The position numbers and the translations under genes are program-made. This document shows positions 24,321 to 32,552 of a DNA stretch of 64,000 nt, piece by piece. Positions within the stretch are counted from its first letter, which is position 1, and each line of letters starts with the position of its first letter. This stretch comes from JACDAN01 sp963802375 (GTDB lineage: Bacteria; Actinomycetota; Thermoleophilia; Gaiellales; Gaiellaceae), in NCBI GenBank assembly GCA_963802375.1, contig CAWDIJ010000011.1, positions 53,040 to 117,039 of the forward strand. Reading direction: 5' to 3'. A model generated the notes under the pieces. The model did no database searches and was not told where the DNA came from. It worked only from the letters and a program-made list of their open reading frames with translations.

Positions 24321-26117
24321 TTACCCGGCGGCCGCGGCGACGGCCGGCGTGCGGTCGCGGAGCTCCTGGGCAAAGGCGGCGACGATCGCCGGGTCGAACT
24401 GCGTGCCGGAGCAGTGCTCCAGCTCTTCGATCGCCTCGCGCGGTGTCAGCCGCCCACGGTAGGCGCGCTCCGAGGTCATGGCGTCGTAGGCGTCGGCGAC
24501 GAAGATGATCCGGGCGCCGAGCGGGATCTCGTCCGCCCGGAGGCGCTCGGGGTAGCCGGTCCCGTCCCAGCGCTCGTGGTGGTGGAGCACCCAGTCGGCG
24601 ATCGGGTCGACGCCGAGGCTCTCGAGCATCCGGTACCCGATCTCAGGGTGACGCTGGAGCACGAGGCGTTCGGCGTCGGTCAGCGGGCCGGGCTTGCGGA
24701 GGATCTCCTCCGGGATCGCGAGCTTGCCGAGGTCGTGCAGGCTGGCGGCGAGGCGTGTCAGCTCGATGTGCTCCTGGTCGAAGCCGAGGCGGTGCGCAAT
24801 CCAGGAGCTGAGCTCGGCGACGCGTGTCGAGTGGCTGCCCGTGTACGTGTCTCGAGCGTCCACGGCCTTGGCGAGGCTGGCCGCGGCGCGGAACCGGGCG
24901 GCGCGGTCGGGCCCGTGTGCAAGCCGGCGGAGCTCTGCGAGCTCGACGACGTCCGGGCGGTAGACGTGAACGCGGTTCTTGCCGTGCTCCTTCGCCCAGT
25001 AGAGGGCGCTGTCGGCGAGTCGGATCAGCTCGTCCCGGTCGAACGCCTGTTGTGGGAAGCCGGCGATGCCGGCGCTTGCGGTGACCGAGCCGACCTCGAC
25101 CACCTCGAGCGAACCGATGCGGTCGAGCACCGCTGCGGCCGCCGCGAGCGACTCGTCCGCGGTCACGCCTGGAAGCAGCAGCGCGAACTCGTCGCCGCCC
25201 AGCCGGAAGGCCTCGCCGTTCTGCCGGAGCCGGCTCCCGACCTGGGCGAGCACGCGGTCTCCGACCGGATGGCCGTAGAGATCGTTGATCCGCTTGAAGT
25301 CGTCGACGTCGATCATGCAGAGCGTGACCGGCTCGCCGTCAGCTTCCGCGCGAAGGAGCTGGTGCTTGAGCCGCTCCTGGAAGCTGCGGTGGTTGCCGAG
25401 CCCTGTGAGCGGATCGGTGAGCGCGAGCCGCATCGCGCGGAGTGCCTGGTACGCCGAGCGTTGGTAGAGCGAGATCGCAAGAAGCGGGCCGACGAGCGCC
25501 GCCGAGAGCAACGGCGAGCGCTGCCAGAGGACGACGAGCATCAGGGCCGCCGAGCCCATCAGGGCGAATGGAACCGCGGTGGCGCGTGCCGACGAGACGA
25601 CGAGCTCGGCAAACGGCCGCCGCGCCATGCCGGCGACCGCGGCCGAGACGAGGAGGAGATTCAGCGCATACTGGCTCGTCGCCGAGACCACGACCTGGGC
25701 GACGATCGCAGCGGTTCCAGAGCCGTCGATCAGGGAGACGAGCACCGCCGCGACGCCCGCGCCGATAGCGAACACCGAGGCGTTGAAGGCGATGCGCTCG
25801 AGCGGTCTGTGCTCGAGCAGCTGCACGATCGCCGGCGCTGCCAGCGCGATCAGCACGCCGGCTTCCCAGCCGAAGAGGACGATTCCGCTCGCCCCGAAGA
25901 CGAACGAAAGTGTGACGCCGCCGCTCTCGGCGCCCTCGATCGGGACCGGGTAGCGGCTGGCGAGCGTGGAGGCGAGCAGGAACGCGAGCGGCCCGGCTAC
26001 CTCGGAGAGATCGTGAGGCGTCGTCGCGAACGAGGCCGCCGCGGCGGTGGCCACGGCAAGCCCGACGGCCCAGATGGGCGCTAGGAGAACGAGGACGCGC
26101 GGCGGCAGACGTCGCAA
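24321..26117 (-). CDS. Membrane-bound GGDEF and HD-GYP protein (cyclic-di-GMP turnover)
   Basis: 598 residues. Residues 1-215 contain about six hydrophobic helices, a MASE-like membrane sensor. The GGDEF domain (about 225-385) has an intact active site RLGGDEFALLL but no RxxD inhibitory site upstream. The HD-GYP domain (about 410-580) has HSTRVAELS, the HDLGKLAIPEEILRKPG motif and HHHERWDGTGYPERL, so both synthase and hydrolase sites look intact. It may switch between making and degrading c-di-GMP in response to a membrane signal. A 30-codon micropeptide gene ends 10 bp upstream on the same strand. Confidence 0.93.
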   Translation of the reverse strand: MRRLPPRVLVLLAPIWAVGLAVATAAAASFATTPHDLSEVAGPLAFLLASTLASRYPVPIEGAESGGVTLSFVFGASGIVLFGWEAGVLIALAAPAIVQLLEHRPLERIAFNASVFAIGAGVAAVLVSLIDGSGTAAIVAQVVVSATSQYALNLLLVSAAVAGMARRPFAELVVSSARATAVPFALMGSAALMLVVLWQRSPLLSAALVGPLLAISLYQRSAYQALRAMRLALTDPLTGLGNHRSFQERLKHQLLRAEADGEPVTLCMIDVDDFKRINDLYGHPVGDRVLAQVGSRLRQNGEAFRLGGDEFALLLPGVTADESLAAAAAVLDRIGSLEVVEVGSVTASAGIAGFPQQAFDRDELIRLADSALYWAKEHGKNRVHVYRPDVVELAELRRLAHGPDRAARFRAAASLAKAVDARDTYTGSHSTRVAELSSWIAHRLGFDQEHIELTRLAASLHDLGKLAIPEEILRKPGPLTDAERLVLQRHPEIGYRMLESLGVDPIADWVLHHHERWDGTGYPERLRADEIPLGARIIFVADAYDAMTSERAYRGRLTPREAIEELEHCSGTQFDPAIVAAFAQELRDRTPAVAAAAG

Positions 26118-26127
26118 GTCGTAGTCG

Positions 26128-26220
26128 CTACCAGTTCCAGTTGTATCCGCTGACGAATCCGTCCGCCGCAGTGACGAATGCGACCAGCATTGTCAGCACA
26201 CGTACCTTCCACTCGAGCAT
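26128..26220 (-). CDS. 30-residue hydrophobic micropeptide upstream of the c-di-GMP gene
   Basis: ATG 26220 to TAG 26128 encodes 30 residues: a short charged start (MLEWKVR), a hydrophobic helix (VLTMLVAFVTAADGFV) and an aromatic end SGYNWNW. A strong Shine-Dalgarno, AAGGGGGA, lies 6 bp upstream of the ATG. The stop is 10 bp before the start of the GGDEF/HD-GYP gene, so the pair is probably one transcript. I do not recognise a named family. It could be a membrane micropeptide that interacts with the MASE-like sensor, or a leader peptide controlling translation of the downstream gene. Confidence 0.6.
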   Translation of the reverse strand: MLEWKVRVLTMLVAFVTAADGFVSGYNWNW

Positions 26221-26395
26221 CGAGCTTCCCCCTTCCCTGTCGTGGAAGGCGATTGTTGCTTGCCGCGGAGGCACCGGCATCACCCGTTCGGGTTATTCCC
26301 TCTTTGCGGGAGTTTTTCTTTACAAGAGGCCGCCGATGGCCAAGCGGCCCGCGACCCCAGGCGAAGCGCTTGCCCAGGGCCTTTAGGCTGGGGAC
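26221..26395. other. Non-coding divergent region between the micropeptide and the small carboxylase-linked ORF
   Basis: About 175 bp without a convincing gene. It holds an AT-richer patch (26300-26325, CTCTTTGCGGGAGTTTTTCT) and short complementary segments (CCCGTTCGGG at 26283-26292). Promoters for both flanking genes must lie here. I looked for a riboswitch on the minus strand and found no recognised class. Confidence 0.3.
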
Positions 26396-26596
26396 GTGTC
26401 CTGGAGCGTCCAGCCCGAGCCGGCCGACGACAACGAGCGAGAGGCCCTGCTCGCCGCGCTGGAGCGAGCGCTCGCGGAGGAGGAAGCCGCCGCCTCAGGA
26501 TTGATCAGCGCGTGGTGGCGCTCGGGGTTCGACGACCTAGGCGGTGGCGCGGCTGCGGAGAAGCCGTGGAGCGAGCCGCGCGTAGTCGAGCCCTGA
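26396..26596 (+). CDS. Small protein linked to acyl-CoA carboxylase (possible epsilon-like subunit)
   Basis: 66 residues from GTG 26396. An acidic N-terminus is followed by an amphipathic helix (NEREALLAALERALAEEE) and an aromatic segment SAWWRSGFDDL. It lies between the carboxyltransferase gene and the biotin carboxylase gene. Size, position and a C-terminal SAW motif recall the small AccE/PccE epsilon subunits of actinobacterial acyl-CoA carboxylases, but sequence similarity is too weak for firm assignment. Its 3' end overlaps an antisense remnant of a phosphatidyltransferase-like gene. Confidence 0.5.
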   Translation: MSWSVQPEPADDNEREALLAALERALAEEEAAASGLISAWWRSGFDDLGGGAAAEKPWSEPRVVEP

Positions 26597-26706
26597 CCAG
26601 GTCACGACGAGCGCCACGATCAGCGCCTCAAGTAGGCGTGGCCGGTGAAATCGATCGCGTACAGCGCCACGATCAGCGGCGCCGCGGCCATGCGTGCGAC
26701 CGTCAC
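26537..26706 (-). pseudogene. Remnant of a CDP-alcohol phosphatidyltransferase (PgsA-like)
   Basis: Reading the minus strand from GTG 26706 gives VTVARMAAAPLIVALYAIDF, which resembles the N-terminus of PgsA-type enzymes (LTVAR...APLIV). After a stop in that frame at 26620-26622, another frame continues LIVALVVTWSGLDYARLAPRL and ends at 26537, resembling the C-terminus of the same family. The catalytic middle (about 120 residues with the CDP-alcohol motif) is absent. A 16-bp direct repeat (AGCGCCACGATCAGCG) occurs in both halves at 26610 and 26663. Assignment rests on short stretches only. Confidence 0.35.
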
Positions 26707-26735
26707 CTGATCGGCCGGCGCCGTACCGACACAAT

Positions 26736-28511
26736 ATGCCGGTCGTGGCCGGCTTCTCGAAGGTGCTCGTCGCCAACCGTGGCGAAATCGCGATCCGGAT
26801 CTTCCGGACGCTGCGGGAGCTGGGGATCTCGCCCGTCGCCGTCTACTCGGCGGCGGACCGCGACTCGCTCCATGCTCGCGCAGCCGACGAGGCCTATCTG
26901 CTCGGGCCGGGGCCTCCGGGGGAGAGCTACCTGGCCCAGGAGCGCGTGATCGACGCTGCGAAGCGCTCCGGGTCCGAGGCGATCCATCCCGGCTACGGCT
27001 TCCTGGCGGAGAACGCGACCTTCGCTCGCGCGGTCGAGGACGCCGGGCTAACTTGGATCGGGCCGCCGCCTGAGGCGATCGACGTGATGGGCTCGAAGGT
27101 TGCCGCCCGCGAGCGGATGCAGGCCGCCGGCGTCCCGATCATCCCGGGGACGACGGAGCCGGTCTCGACGGCGGACGAGGTTCGCATGCTGGGCGACGAG
27201 CTCGGCTGGCCGATCGCGATCAAGGCGTCCGCGGGCGGTGGCGGAAAGGGCTTGAAGGTCGTCGGCTCGGCGGACGAGGTCGAGCGCGCCTTCGAGTCTG
27301 CCCGACGGGAAGGCGAGGCGTACTTCTCCGACCCAGCGGTCTACGTCGAGCGCTACCTCGAGGATCCGCGCCACGTCGAGGTCCAGGTGCTCGCCGACGC
27401 ACACGGGGCCGTCATCCACCTCGGCGAGCGCGACTGCACCATCCAGCGCCGCCACCAGAAGCTCGTCGAAGAGACGCCGTCTCCGGCCGTGTCCGAGGAG
27501 CTCCGCGAGCAGATCGGGCAGATCGCCGTCGACGCGGCCCGGGCCGTCGGCTATCGCTCCGCAGGGACGATCGAGGGCCTTCTCTCCAGTGAAGGCGAGT
27601 ACTTCTTCCTCGAGATGAACACCAGGATCCAGGTGGAGCACACGGTCACCGAGCTGGTCACGGGGCTCGACCTGATCCGCGAGCAGGTGTTGATCGCGGC
27701 CGGTGAGCCGCTATGGCTGCGCCAGGAGGACGTCCGGCTGAACGGGCACGCAATCGAGTGCCGGATCAATGCCGAGGATCCGTCCAACGGCTTCTTGCCT
27801 GCGCCCGGGAGGATCACGGGCTACCGCGAGCCGAGCGGGCCGGGAGTGCGGGTGGACTCTGGTGTCGAAGCGGGCAGCGAGATCGTCGGTCTTTACGACC
27901 CACTGGTCGCGAAGCTCTGCGTCCAGGGAGTCGACCGGGAGCACGCGAGGCGCCGGATGCTCCGCGCGCTCGGCGAGTACCGGATCGAAGGCGTCACTTC
28001 GCTGCTCGGGTTTCACCAGGCGCTGCTCGAGCATCCCTGCTTCGCCGAGGGCGCGACGTGCCACGGCATCGTGGAGTCGAAGGAGCTTGCGGAGCGTGCC
28101 GAGGAGTTTTCTCATCGGGCAACAACCGTAGCGGGGCCGGCGGACGGCACCGGCACCCGCGAACGGGTGGTCAATGCCGAGCTGGACGGGCGCCGGTACG
28201 AAGTCAAGCTCCACTTCCCCGAGCCCCCGCACGCTGAGCTCGTGAGGCGCCGCCGCGAGCGGGTCGCCGCCGCTACCCACCACGGCGCGGCGCGTGACGC
28301 CGTCGTCAGTCCGATGCAGGGCACCGTGCTCGCAGTCGAAGTCGCCGAGGGAGATGAGGTCCAGCCTGGCCAGGTGCTCTGCGTCGTGGAGGCGATGAAG
28401 ATGGAGAACGAGATCACGGCGCACCGCGCGGGCCGTGTGACCGAGCTGTCGGTCGATGTCGGCCAGGCGGTGAAGACCGGCCAGGTGATCTGCGTCGTCC
28501 AGAGTGAGTAG
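26736..28511 (+). CDS. Acyl-CoA carboxylase biotin carboxylase/BCCP (alpha) subunit
   Basis: 591 residues from ATG 26736. The biotin carboxylase domain (about 1-450) begins KVLVANRGEIAIRIFRTLRE and contains the ATP-grasp loop KASAGGGGKGLK, the RDCTIQRRHQKL motif and the FFLEMNTRIQVEHTVTE active-site segment. The C-terminal biotinyl domain carries VEAMKMENEI with the biotinylated Lys. It combines biotin carboxylation and carrier functions and would work with the PccB-type subunit at 22746-24317. It overlaps the next gene by 8 bp. Confidence 0.95.
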   Translation: MPVVAGFSKVLVANRGEIAIRIFRTLRELGISPVAVYSAADRDSLHARAADEAYLLGPGPPGESYLAQERVIDAAKRSGSEAIHPGYGFLAENATFARAVEDAGLTWIGPPPEAIDVMGSKVAARERMQAAGVPIIPGTTEPVSTADEVRMLGDELGWPIAIKASAGGGGKGLKVVGSADEVERAFESARREGEAYFSDPAVYVERYLEDPRHVEVQVLADAHGAVIHLGERDCTIQRRHQKLVEETPSPAVSEELREQIGQIAVDAARAVGYRSAGTIEGLLSSEGEYFFLEMNTRIQVEHTVTELVTGLDLIREQVLIAAGEPLWLRQEDVRLNGHAIECRINAEDPSNGFLPAPGRITGYREPSGPGVRVDSGVEAGSEIVGLYDPLVAKLCVQGVDREHARRRMLRALGEYRIEGVTSLLGFHQALLEHPCFAEGATCHGIVESKELAERAEEFSHRATTVAGPADGTGTRERVVNAELDGRRYEVKLHFPEPPHAELVRRRRERVAAATHHGAARDAVVSPMQGTVLAVEVAEGDEVQPGQVLCVVEAMKMENEITAHRAGRVTELSVDVGQAVKTGQVICVVQSE

Positions 28512-29385
28512 CGGCCAGGCGAACCGGCCGTTCTGCTCAGAGATCGCGCGGGAGAACGACGAGCCGCTCGGCGCGACCGCCAGCCGTATAGACCACTGGC
28601 TACTCGTCGAATACCGCGGACTCTGGAGCCACGACGCCCTTGCCGGGAGCGGGCTTTCGGATCAAGTCAAAGCGAGGCTTCGTGAGCTCACCGCGGCCAG
28701 GCCGCGCACGCGCCTCCTCTTCATCCGTCGGCCGGACCGCCGCCACCACGAAGGCGTCGCGACGTTCGTGGCCGACTCGCGCCAGGGGCACGAACGGCTA
28801 GCCGGCCTCGAGGTCGAGGAGCACGAGGAGCTCCGCAGGGTCGACCCGTTCGAGGCTGCCGAGACGGTCGACCAGCCGCTCTTCCTTGTCTGCACGCACG
28901 GAAAACACGACCGCTGCTGTGCCAGGTACGGACGGCCGCTCTGGGAAGGGGTCAGCGAGCAGCTGGACGAATCGTCCGCCTGGCAGTGCACCCATGTCGG
29001 CGGCGACCGGTTCGCCGGCAACCTGGTCGCGCTTCCGCACGGCATCTACTACGGGCGTGTCGATCGCGACGACGTTGTGGACGTCCTCGACCACCACTTC
29101 TCCGGGCAGCTCGCACTCGACCGGTACCGCGGCCGGTCGTGCTGGCCGTTCAACGTCCAGGCGGCGGAGCAGTGCGTGCGGGCCGAGGAGGGACTGGCCG
29201 GCCTCACGGATCTCTCTCTTGCCCGCGTGACACGGGAGGAAGAGAACCGGTGGACTGTTCGCTTCGAGACGCGGGTGGGACCTCGCGAGGTCGAGGTCGT
29301 CGCGGAAAACGGCGAGCTCACGCTGCTTACCTGCAGCTCTCCGGTCCCGCGGCGACCCCGCCGCTTCGTCGCTATGCCGCGCTGA
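28504..29385 (+). CDS. Sucrase/ferredoxin-like (Suc_Fer) protein
   Basis: 293 residues. The C-terminal half is a thioredoxin-fold ferredoxin-like domain with CTHGKHDRCCARYGRPL and CTHVGGDRFAGNLVALPHG, the conserved cysteine/histidine pattern of Suc_Fer/Apd1-type iron-sulphur proteins. The N-terminal part (PFCSEIARENDEPLGATA) is also typical of this family. The physiological partner is unknown. GTG start overlaps the biotin carboxylase stop, suggesting coupled expression. Its end overlaps the convergent cupin gene by 14 bp. Confidence 0.85.
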   Translation: MSSGQANRPFCSEIARENDEPLGATASRIDHWLLVEYRGLWSHDALAGSGLSDQVKARLRELTAARPRTRLLFIRRPDRRHHEGVATFVADSRQGHERLAGLEVEEHEELRRVDPFEAAETVDQPLFLVCTHGKHDRCCARYGRPLWEGVSEQLDESSAWQCTHVGGDRFAGNLVALPHGIYYGRVDRDDVVDVLDHHFSGQLALDRYRGRSCWPFNVQAAEQCVRAEEGLAGLTDLSLARVTREEENRWTVRFETRVGPREVEVVAENGELTLLTCSSPVPRRPRRFVAMPR

Positions 29386-30530
29386 TTCGGAGCAGGCCTT
29401 CGCGAACGAGGCGGCGGACGAGCACCAGCCGGCTCTCGTCGTCCAGGTCGCCGGGAAGCTCGCCCGCAGTGAACGGGTCCTCGCGCTCCAGCAACCAAGA
29501 GAGCTCGTCCCGGAGTCGGCCCGGGAACGCAAGATTCTTCCCGTCGAAGGTCAGCACGATGGAGCCGTCTCGCTCGGACGAGTGGACGAGCGCGGTCCCC
29601 CTGCGCTCGACCTCCGTGTCGCCGTCGAGCTCCTCGAGGGCCCGCAGCTGCGAGAGCTGGCCGTCGCGGATCGGCGGCCGCGTCCGGGCAAGCTTCTCCG
29701 CTGCGCGCCGCTCGACCGCCTCGGCCGTCAGGCGGCTCCTCAGGACCTCGACGAGCTCGTCCGGGTCGCCGGATCCGAGCGAGCGCCGGAAGCCGAGCTC
29801 GTCGCCACACTCCTCCAGCGCCGCCTTGAAGGCGTCCAGCCAGGTGACGACGTTGACGCCGACCGTGAGGTGGAGCGAGTCGGTGTCCGAGGTGAGCGCC
29901 TCGTGAAGCCAGCCTCGCGGCAGGTAGAGCATGTCCCCCGGACCGAAGCACGAGGTCATGAACGGGCTCACCGGGGCCGCCCAGCTCCGCCGAGTACTTC
30001 TGGTTCTTCAACGGGAGCTCGAGCGCCGGCTCGTAGACGAGCCAGCGCTTCCGGCCGGAGACCTGCAGCACGAAGACGTCGTGCGTGTCGTGGTGGACCG
30101 GGAGCCCCTGCGCCGCCCGAGGCGTGTAATACGCATTCACCTGGGCGGGGTGGCCCAGGGTTCGCTCGAGCGAGCGGCAGAAGGCGCCGAGCTCCGGCCG
30201 GTGCAAGTGCAGGCCCTGGAGGACGATCGTCGCCCCGCGCTCCCACTCGGCGAGCACGCTGTCGACGTCGGCTGTGCCGGTGAAGCTGGTGGGACGCCAG
30301 GGAATGTCGGTCGTGTAGTCGCGGACGGCGAGGTGCTCGCCCGCCTTGACGAGTCGGAATCCGGGAAAGCGCAGTCCGCCCGAGGTGACGAGACGCTCGA
30401 CCTCGGACGCTGAGAGGAGGTCGTCGTACCGCCCCGGATCGTCGCGCTCGACCACGAGCGGCCTACGCTCCCAGTGCTCGGCGAGGAACGCGTCCTCGCC
30501 GAGCGGCTCGACGCAGCGCTCGAGGGCGCT
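29372..30530 (-). pseudogene. JmjC-like cupin (Cupin_4/ROXA-type hydroxylase), frameshifted
   Basis: 2-oxoglutarate/Fe(II) oxygenase-like protein related to ribosomal-protein hydroxylases. Frame 1 (from about 30530, clear homology from ALERCVEPLGEDAFLAEHW) runs to VHDLVLR and contains the iron motif H-x-D in VHHDTHDVFVLQVSGRKRW. A second frame starts at PGDMLYLPRGWLHEA, which supplies the third iron ligand His, and ends at 29372. One extra base at about 29942 (the T in the minus-strand CGG-T-CCG) separates them. No ATG/GTG/TTG precedes the conserved N-terminus in frame; the first is GTG 30455, inside the domain. Broken gene or assembly error. Confidence 0.75.
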
Positions 30531-30696
30531 ACGAGTCCGTGTCGTCGGAGTCGCTGTCAGAGTCGCTGTCAGTGTCGTCCGTGTCGGTGGTGTCGGCGTC
30601 GTCCATGTCCGCGTCGGCCGTCTCGCTGCGGATCTCCTGCGCGACGTCCGTGCGGATCTCCTCGTCGGTGAGCGGTGACCGTGGGGTGTCGTCCAT
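30529..30696 (-). CDS. Small acidic Asp/Ser/Thr-rich protein
   Basis: 55 residues from ATG 30696, with a strong Shine-Dalgarno (AGGAGG) 4 bp upstream. The first 25 residues look like an ordinary helix (LTDEEIRTDVAQEIRSET); the remainder is a low-complexity run of Asp, Thr and Ser ending in repeated DSDSD/DDTDS units. Strongly negative and likely disordered; a divalent-cation-binding or phosphorylatable tail is possible (inference). Its stop codon overlaps the 5' end of the broken cupin gene on the same strand. Confidence 0.65.
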   Translation of the reverse strand: MDDTPRSPLTDEEIRTDVAQEIRSETADADMDDADTTDTDDTDSDSDSDSDDTDS

Positions 30697-30783
30697 CGTT
30701 CCTCCTCGAAGTCGGCGGCTAAAGGGCGAGTCTAGAGGCGTACCGAGTGATCGGTGCCGCGATGGATACACTCGCGCCCCGTC

Positions 30784-31926
30784 ATGGATCTCTATGAGTA
30801 CCAGGGCAAGGAGCTCTTCAAGCGCTTTGGCATTCCGGTATCCGATGGACGGCTGGCGACCACGCCGAAGGAGGCGCGCGAAGCGGCCGCCGAGCTTGGC
30901 AGCCAGGTCGTCGTCAAGGCCCAGGTGTTGACCGGCGGGCGCGGCAAGGCTGGCGGGATCAAGCTCGCCAAAGGGCCTGACGAGGCAGAGAAGCACGCCC
31001 ACGACATCCTGGGAATGGACATCAACGGCCACGTCGTCCGCAAGCTCTGGATCGAGGCCGCCTCGGACATCGAGCGCGAGTACTACCTCTCGCTCACGTT
31101 CGACCGAGGGGAGAAGCAGGCCCTGTTCATGTTCACAAAGGAGGGTGGAATCGACATCGAGGAGGTCGCGGCCGAGCGGCCGGAGGCGCTCGCGAAGCTC
31201 CATGTCGACCCGCTCGAGGGCTTCCAGCCGTACCAGGCCCGTCGCCTGATCTACGGCGCCGGGATCGAGGACGAGAGCGAGCAGAAGCAGATCGCGAAGA
31301 TCGCCGAGCGGCTGTACGCGACGTTCGTCGAGGCCGACGCGATGCTGTGCGAGATCAATCCGCTGATCGTGACGCCGGACGGCGAGGTGAAGGCGCTCGA
31401 CTCGAAGTTCACAGTCGACGACAACGCGCTCTACAAGCACCCGGATATCGCGGAGATGCGCGACCTCGAGGCGTATCCGCCCGAGGAGCGGCAGGCGCGC
31501 GAGAAGGACGTCACCTACGTGAAGCTCGACGGCGAGGTCGGAGTGCTCGGCAACGGCGCCGGGCTGGTGATGTCCACGCTGGACGTTGTGGCGCTGGCCG
31601 GCGGACGGCCCGCGAACTTCTGCGACCTCGGCGGCGGGGGAGACGCCCAAGGCGTGGTCGATGCGCTCGAGATCATCAGCGCCGACCCGCAGGTCAAGTC
31701 GATCCTCTTCAACATCTTCGGTGGGATCACGCGCTGCGACGAGGTGGCGCGCGGGATCCTCCAGGCGCTCGAGCAGTTGACGATCGAGGAGTCGATCGTC
31801 GTGCGACTGGACGGCACCAATGCGGAGGAGGGGAGAGACCTCCTGCGTGACGCGGCGCCGGAAAACCTCCATGTCGAGCCGACGATGCTCGACGCGGCAA
31901 AGCGGGCCGTGGAGCTGGCGGCGTGA
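30784..31926 (+). CDS. sucC: Succinyl-CoA synthetase (ADP/GDP-forming) subunit beta
   Basis: TCA-cycle enzyme interconverting succinyl-CoA and succinate with nucleotide phosphorylation. 380 residues. The ATP-grasp N-terminus reads MDLYEYQGKELFKRFGIPV; KAQVLTGGRGKAGGIK binds nucleotide; CEINPLIV and the C-terminal GNGAGLVMSTLD / FNIFGGITRCDEVARG motifs contact the alpha subunit and phosphate. ATG 30784 chosen over an upstream start because it matches the family N-terminus. A methyltransferase gene separates it from sucD. Confidence 0.95.
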   Translation: MDLYEYQGKELFKRFGIPVSDGRLATTPKEAREAAAELGSQVVVKAQVLTGGRGKAGGIKLAKGPDEAEKHAHDILGMDINGHVVRKLWIEAASDIEREYYLSLTFDRGEKQALFMFTKEGGIDIEEVAAERPEALAKLHVDPLEGFQPYQARRLIYGAGIEDESEQKQIAKIAERLYATFVEADAMLCEINPLIVTPDGEVKALDSKFTVDDNALYKHPDIAEMRDLEAYPPEERQAREKDVTYVKLDGEVGVLGNGAGLVMSTLDVVALAGGRPANFCDLGGGGDAQGVVDALEIISADPQVKSILFNIFGGITRCDEVARGILQALEQLTIEESIVVRLDGTNAEEGRDLLRDAAPENLHVEPTMLDAAKRAVELAA

Positions 31927-32552
31927 ACTGGAGCGACCGTGCGCAGCTCTACCGCGATTCCGAAGCGCATCGCGAAGGGGAGGACCTCGACCTCGTCCTC
32001 GAGTGGTCGGAGGGCGCGGAGACGGCACTCGACGTCGCCACTGGTGGAGGTCACGTGGCGCGCCGGCTGCGCGAAGCAGGCGTGAACGTCGTCACTGTGG
32101 ATTCCGCTCCCGGTATGCAGCCCGATGTCGTCAGCAGGAGCGAGGACATCCCGTTCGCCGACGAGAGCTTCGACGTCGTCGTCTGCCGCGTCGCGGCACA
32201 CCACTTCGACGACGTTTCTAGAGCCGTGTCCGAGATGACCAGAGTGAGCCGCGACCGGGTGATCGTCGTCGACAACCTCTTCCTCGACGACGATGCCGAG
32301 GAGGCGGATCGCGTGCGCGACCCGTCGCACGTCAAGAATTGGTCAGAGGGTGAGTGGCGCGGATTCTTCGCGTCCGCCGGGCTCCAGGTCGACGAGGCAC
32401 GACGACTGGAGAAGCCGATCGAGGTCGAGCCCTGGCTCGAGCGGGCAGGCACGAGCGAAGCAGATGCTCAGCGGGTCCGCGAGCTACTCGGCGACAGGAT
32501 TCAGGACGGCTGGATCACGCTCGACCGCCTCCTGATCAGAGGGCGGAAGTAA
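31923..32552 (+). CDS. SAM-dependent class I methyltransferase
   Basis: 209 residues. Rossmann-fold motif I is LDVATGGGHVARRLREAG; VVTVDSAPGM provides the acidic SAM-ribose contact region; IPFADESFDVVVCRVAAHHF is the motif II/III area typical of UbiE/COQ5- and ubiquinone-type methyltransferases. Substrate unknown. It begins at GTG 31923 overlapping the sucC stop by 4 bp, and its TAA overlaps the ATG of sucD by 1 bp, so it is tightly embedded in the succinyl-CoA synthetase operon. Confidence 0.88.
   Translation: MNWSDRAQLYRDSEAHREGEDLDLVLEWSEGAETALDVATGGGHVARRLREAGVNVVTVDSAPGMQPDVVSRSEDIPFADESFDVVVCRVAAHHFDDVSRAVSEMTRVSRDRVIVVDNLFLDDDAEEADRVRDPSHVKNWSEGEWRGFFASAGLQVDEARRLEKPIEVEPWLERAGTSEADAQRVRELLGDRIQDGWITLDRLLIRGRK

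Noticed and set aside
26221..26395. Possible riboswitch (c-di-GMP, TPP or ydaO-like) on the minus strand before the micropeptide
   Set aside because: Short matches such as GGGTGATGCCGG occur, but the conserved cores of those classes are absent. Reported only as non-coding.
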